8,970 nt of DNA from a bacterium (GTDB taxonomy: Bacteria > UBP15 > UBA6099 > DSWB01): the NCBI GenBank assembly GCA_020061125.1, contig JAGUYV010000422.1, forward strand, positions 1 to 8,970. The letters run 5' to 3'. A program made the position numbers and the translations under genes. Positions 7,339-8,970 of this stretch are shown in pieces. A model generated the notes under the pieces. It did no database searches and was not told the DNA's origin. It saw nothing but the letters and a program-made list of their open reading frames with translations. Each line of letters opens with the position of its first letter. Position 1 is the stretch's first letter.

Positions 7339-8970
7339 TTATTCCCCGGCCGCGTCCCGGGTCTGCTGCTGTTCGAGCATTTTGTGCAGTTTTTCGTTCT
7401 CGTGCAGCAGGTCCTGCATGCGCATTTTGTGCTTTTCGGTAAGGTCGTCAATTTCCTGCTGGCTTGAAACCACATGCGGGGTGATGAAAACCAGGAGCTC
7501 TGTTTTCTCGCCCACGGTGCGTTTGTTGCGGAAGATTTTGCCGATCACGGGGATGTCGCCGAGGAAAGGCACGCTGTTGCGGGTGATGGTTTCGTCGTCG
7601 CGCATGAGGCCGCCGAGCACGATGGTCTGTCCGTCCCTCACGGTCACGCTGGCGTCGGCCTGGCGCTGGATGATGATGAACGCATCGAAAAGCGTCTGCG
7701 CGCCCAGTTTCTTGATTTCCTGGTGGATGTCCAGGTTCACGAACCGCTGGTCGTTGATGTGCGGGGTCACGGTGAGCTTGATGCCCACATCCCGGTATTC
7801 GTAAACGAAATCCTTGGTGTCGCCCGTGGAACGCCGGGTTTCCTTGAGGTACGGCACTTCGGAGCCTACGGATATCTGCGCCTCGGTGTTGTCCGTGGTC
7901 ATGATCATGGGCGCGCTCAAGATATTGATGCGCTCCTGATTCTGAAACAGAAACCCGAGCAGTTCGCTTGCGCCGCCGTTTTTGAGGATTGCGCCCTTGA
8001 GGCCGAAGTCCTCGCTGGCCAGGTTCCAGTCCGTGGACACGGAGCCGGTCATGGCCTCGCCGCTCACGGTGCGCTCCTTGAGCAGGGTCCATTCCATGCC
8101 CATCTTGGTGTCCGAGTCCAGTGTGGCCTCGATGATGAGCACCTCGATGAGCACCTGCGAGAGCATGCCGTCGAGGCTCTGCACCAGGCTCTCGATGGCC
8201 GGGAAATTCGAAGGGTAGGTGGCCACGATGAGGGAGTTGGAGCGTTCGTCGGCGAGCACGGTGAGTTCGCCGGTTATTTCGAGCGCGCCGGGGGCCGGGG
8301 CGCTCGAGGGCGCGGCCGGCGCGGCGGTGTTGTTCTCGCCCGCGCCGCCCGAGCTTTTGGGCAGCTTGCTGATCAGATTGGCCAGGTCCGCGGCCTTGGC
8401 GTAATCCAGGCTGAAGACCTTGATCTGCATGCGCCGGGGCGGTTCCCGGTCCAGAAAGTCAATGATGGACAGGATGCGCTTCACATTGGCCGAAGTGTCG
8501 GTGATGATGATGGTGTTGGATTCCTCGTTGTGGAGCAGTTCGCCGTGTTCGCTGACCAGGGGTTTGAGGTCCGCGCGCACCTTGGCCGCGTCCACCTGCG
8601 AAATGGGCACGACCTGGGTGATGATGGACTCGGTTTCGGGCAGTGCGGCGAAGTCGGCGCCGATGCGCGTGGGCACATTGGTCTGTTTTGCGTGCGCCAG
8701 GGGGATGATGCGGATGACATCATTGGAGCGGACCATGGTGAAGCCCTTGGCGCGCAGGGCGCTGTTGAGGGTTTCGAGCGCGTCGGCCACGGGCAGCAGG
8801 GTGTCGGACGCGATGGTCACGGTTCCGTTCACGCTGCTGTCCACGATGATGGTTGCGCCGGTCACATCCTGGATGAATTTGATGATGTGGCGGATGTCCG
8901 CGTCCTGGAAATTCATGCGGATGGTCTGGCCGCGCGGGGGCGCGGGCTGCGCGGCCGCGGGACAGCAGGC
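7339..8970 (-). CDS. gspD: GspD-like type II secretion secretin (5' end outside window)
   Basis: This encodes an outer-membrane secretin, the gated multimeric channel of type II secretion. The frame stays open for 18 codons above the ATG at 8916 to the window edge (ending PAPPRGQTIR before MNFQDADI), so the true start and signal peptide lie outside. Numbering from that internal Met, residues 1-72 are the N0 domain (MNFQDADIRHIIKFIQDVTG, IIVDSSVNGTVTI). Residues 97-157 are N1-like, with EESNTIIITD. Residues 163-249 are N3-like (VFSLDYAKAADLANLISKL, ADERSNSLIVA), split by an Ala/Pro/Ser-rich loop at 187-212. The secretin core is 253-483, with VPFLGDIPVIGKIF (449-462) and ELLVFITPHVV as the family's closing signature. 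The tail 484-525 is strongly charged and predicted coiled coil. Canonical GspD has four N-domains; one module seems to be missing. A type IV pilus (PilQ) secretin is less likely, because no AMIN domain is visible and the N0 wording is GspD-like. Confidence 0.9.
   Translation of the reverse strand, partial: ACCPAAAQPAPPRGQTIRMNFQDADIRHIIKFIQDVTGATIIVDSSVNGTVTIASDTLLPVADALETLNSALRAKGFTMVRSNDVIRIIPLAHAKQTNVPTRIGADFAALPETESIITQVVPISQVDAAKVRADLKPLVSEHGELLHNEESNTIIITDTSANVKRILSIIDFLDREPPRRMQIKVFSLDYAKAADLANLISKLPKSSGGAGENNTAAPAAPSSAPAPGALEITGELTVLADERSNSLIVATYPSNFPAIESLVQSLDGMLSQVLIEVLIIEATLDSDTKMGMEWTLLKERTVSGEAMTGSVSTDWNLASEDFGLKGAILKNGGASELLGFLFQNQERINILSAPMIMTTDNTEAQISVGSEVPYLKETRRSTGDTKDFVYEYRDVGIKLTVTPHINDQRFVNLDIHQEIKKLGAQTLFDAFIIIQRQADASVTVRDGQTIVLGGLMRDDETITRNSVPFLGDIPVIGKIFRNKRTVGEKTELLVFITPHVVSSQQEIDDLTEKHKMRMQDLLHENEKLHKMLEQQQTRDAAGE

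Noticed and set aside
8914-8916. ATG at 8916 as the start of the secretin
   Set aside because: The frame stays open to the window edge, the Met falls inside the conserved N0 opening, and no signal peptide follows it.

Overview
This is a GC-rich (by eye roughly 60% G+C), densely coded chromosomal window from a diderm (Gram-negative-type) bacterium. The diderm call rests on an outer-membrane secretin, a lipoprotein with an outer-membrane-type +2 residue, and Sec-exported surface-type proteins. The poly-Gly lipoprotein N-terminus and the Cys-rich 'DCDDGDP' repeats are the style seen in Myxococcota/Desulfobacterota-like ('deltaproteobacterial') genomes. The phylum cannot be fixed from this window, and an uncultured lineage is possible.

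Layout: (1) 1-443, + strand: the C-terminal part of a group III iron-containing alcohol dehydrogenase, cut by the window edge. (2) 551-2266, +: complete bacterial-type prolyl-tRNA synthetase (proS) with an editing insertion domain and two CxxC motifs. (3) 2267-2531: a 265-bp AT-richer spacer with weak hairpins and a possible promoter. (4) 2532-3377 and 3401-7219, +: a two-gene unit with a 23-bp gap. It encodes a secreted FecR-domain protein and a 1272-residue mosaic lipoprotein (Ig-like domain, seven 4-Cys repeats, right-handed beta-helix with a large domain inserted into it). (5) 7270-7299: a perfect 12-bp-stem hairpin between the converging transcripts. (6) 7339-8970, - strand: a GspD-like type II secretion secretin whose 5' end lies beyond the window.

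The first two genes are housekeeping or metabolic. The accessory interest lies in the FecR/lipoprotein pair. Both are predicted to leave the cytoplasm, and the lipoprotein looks like a cell-surface binding or adhesion protein. The converging secretin could in principle belong to the machinery that exports such proteins, but nothing in the sequence ties them together beyond proximity.

The most unexpected signal is at base level. Reading the whole window I found no ACGT tetranucleotide, although about 30 would be expected at this composition and the same-composition word GTAC occurs about 17 times. Every Asp/Asn/His/Tyr-Val junction I traced uses NAT-GTN, even though NAC codons are preferred elsewhere. 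This suggests strong genome-level avoidance of ACGT.
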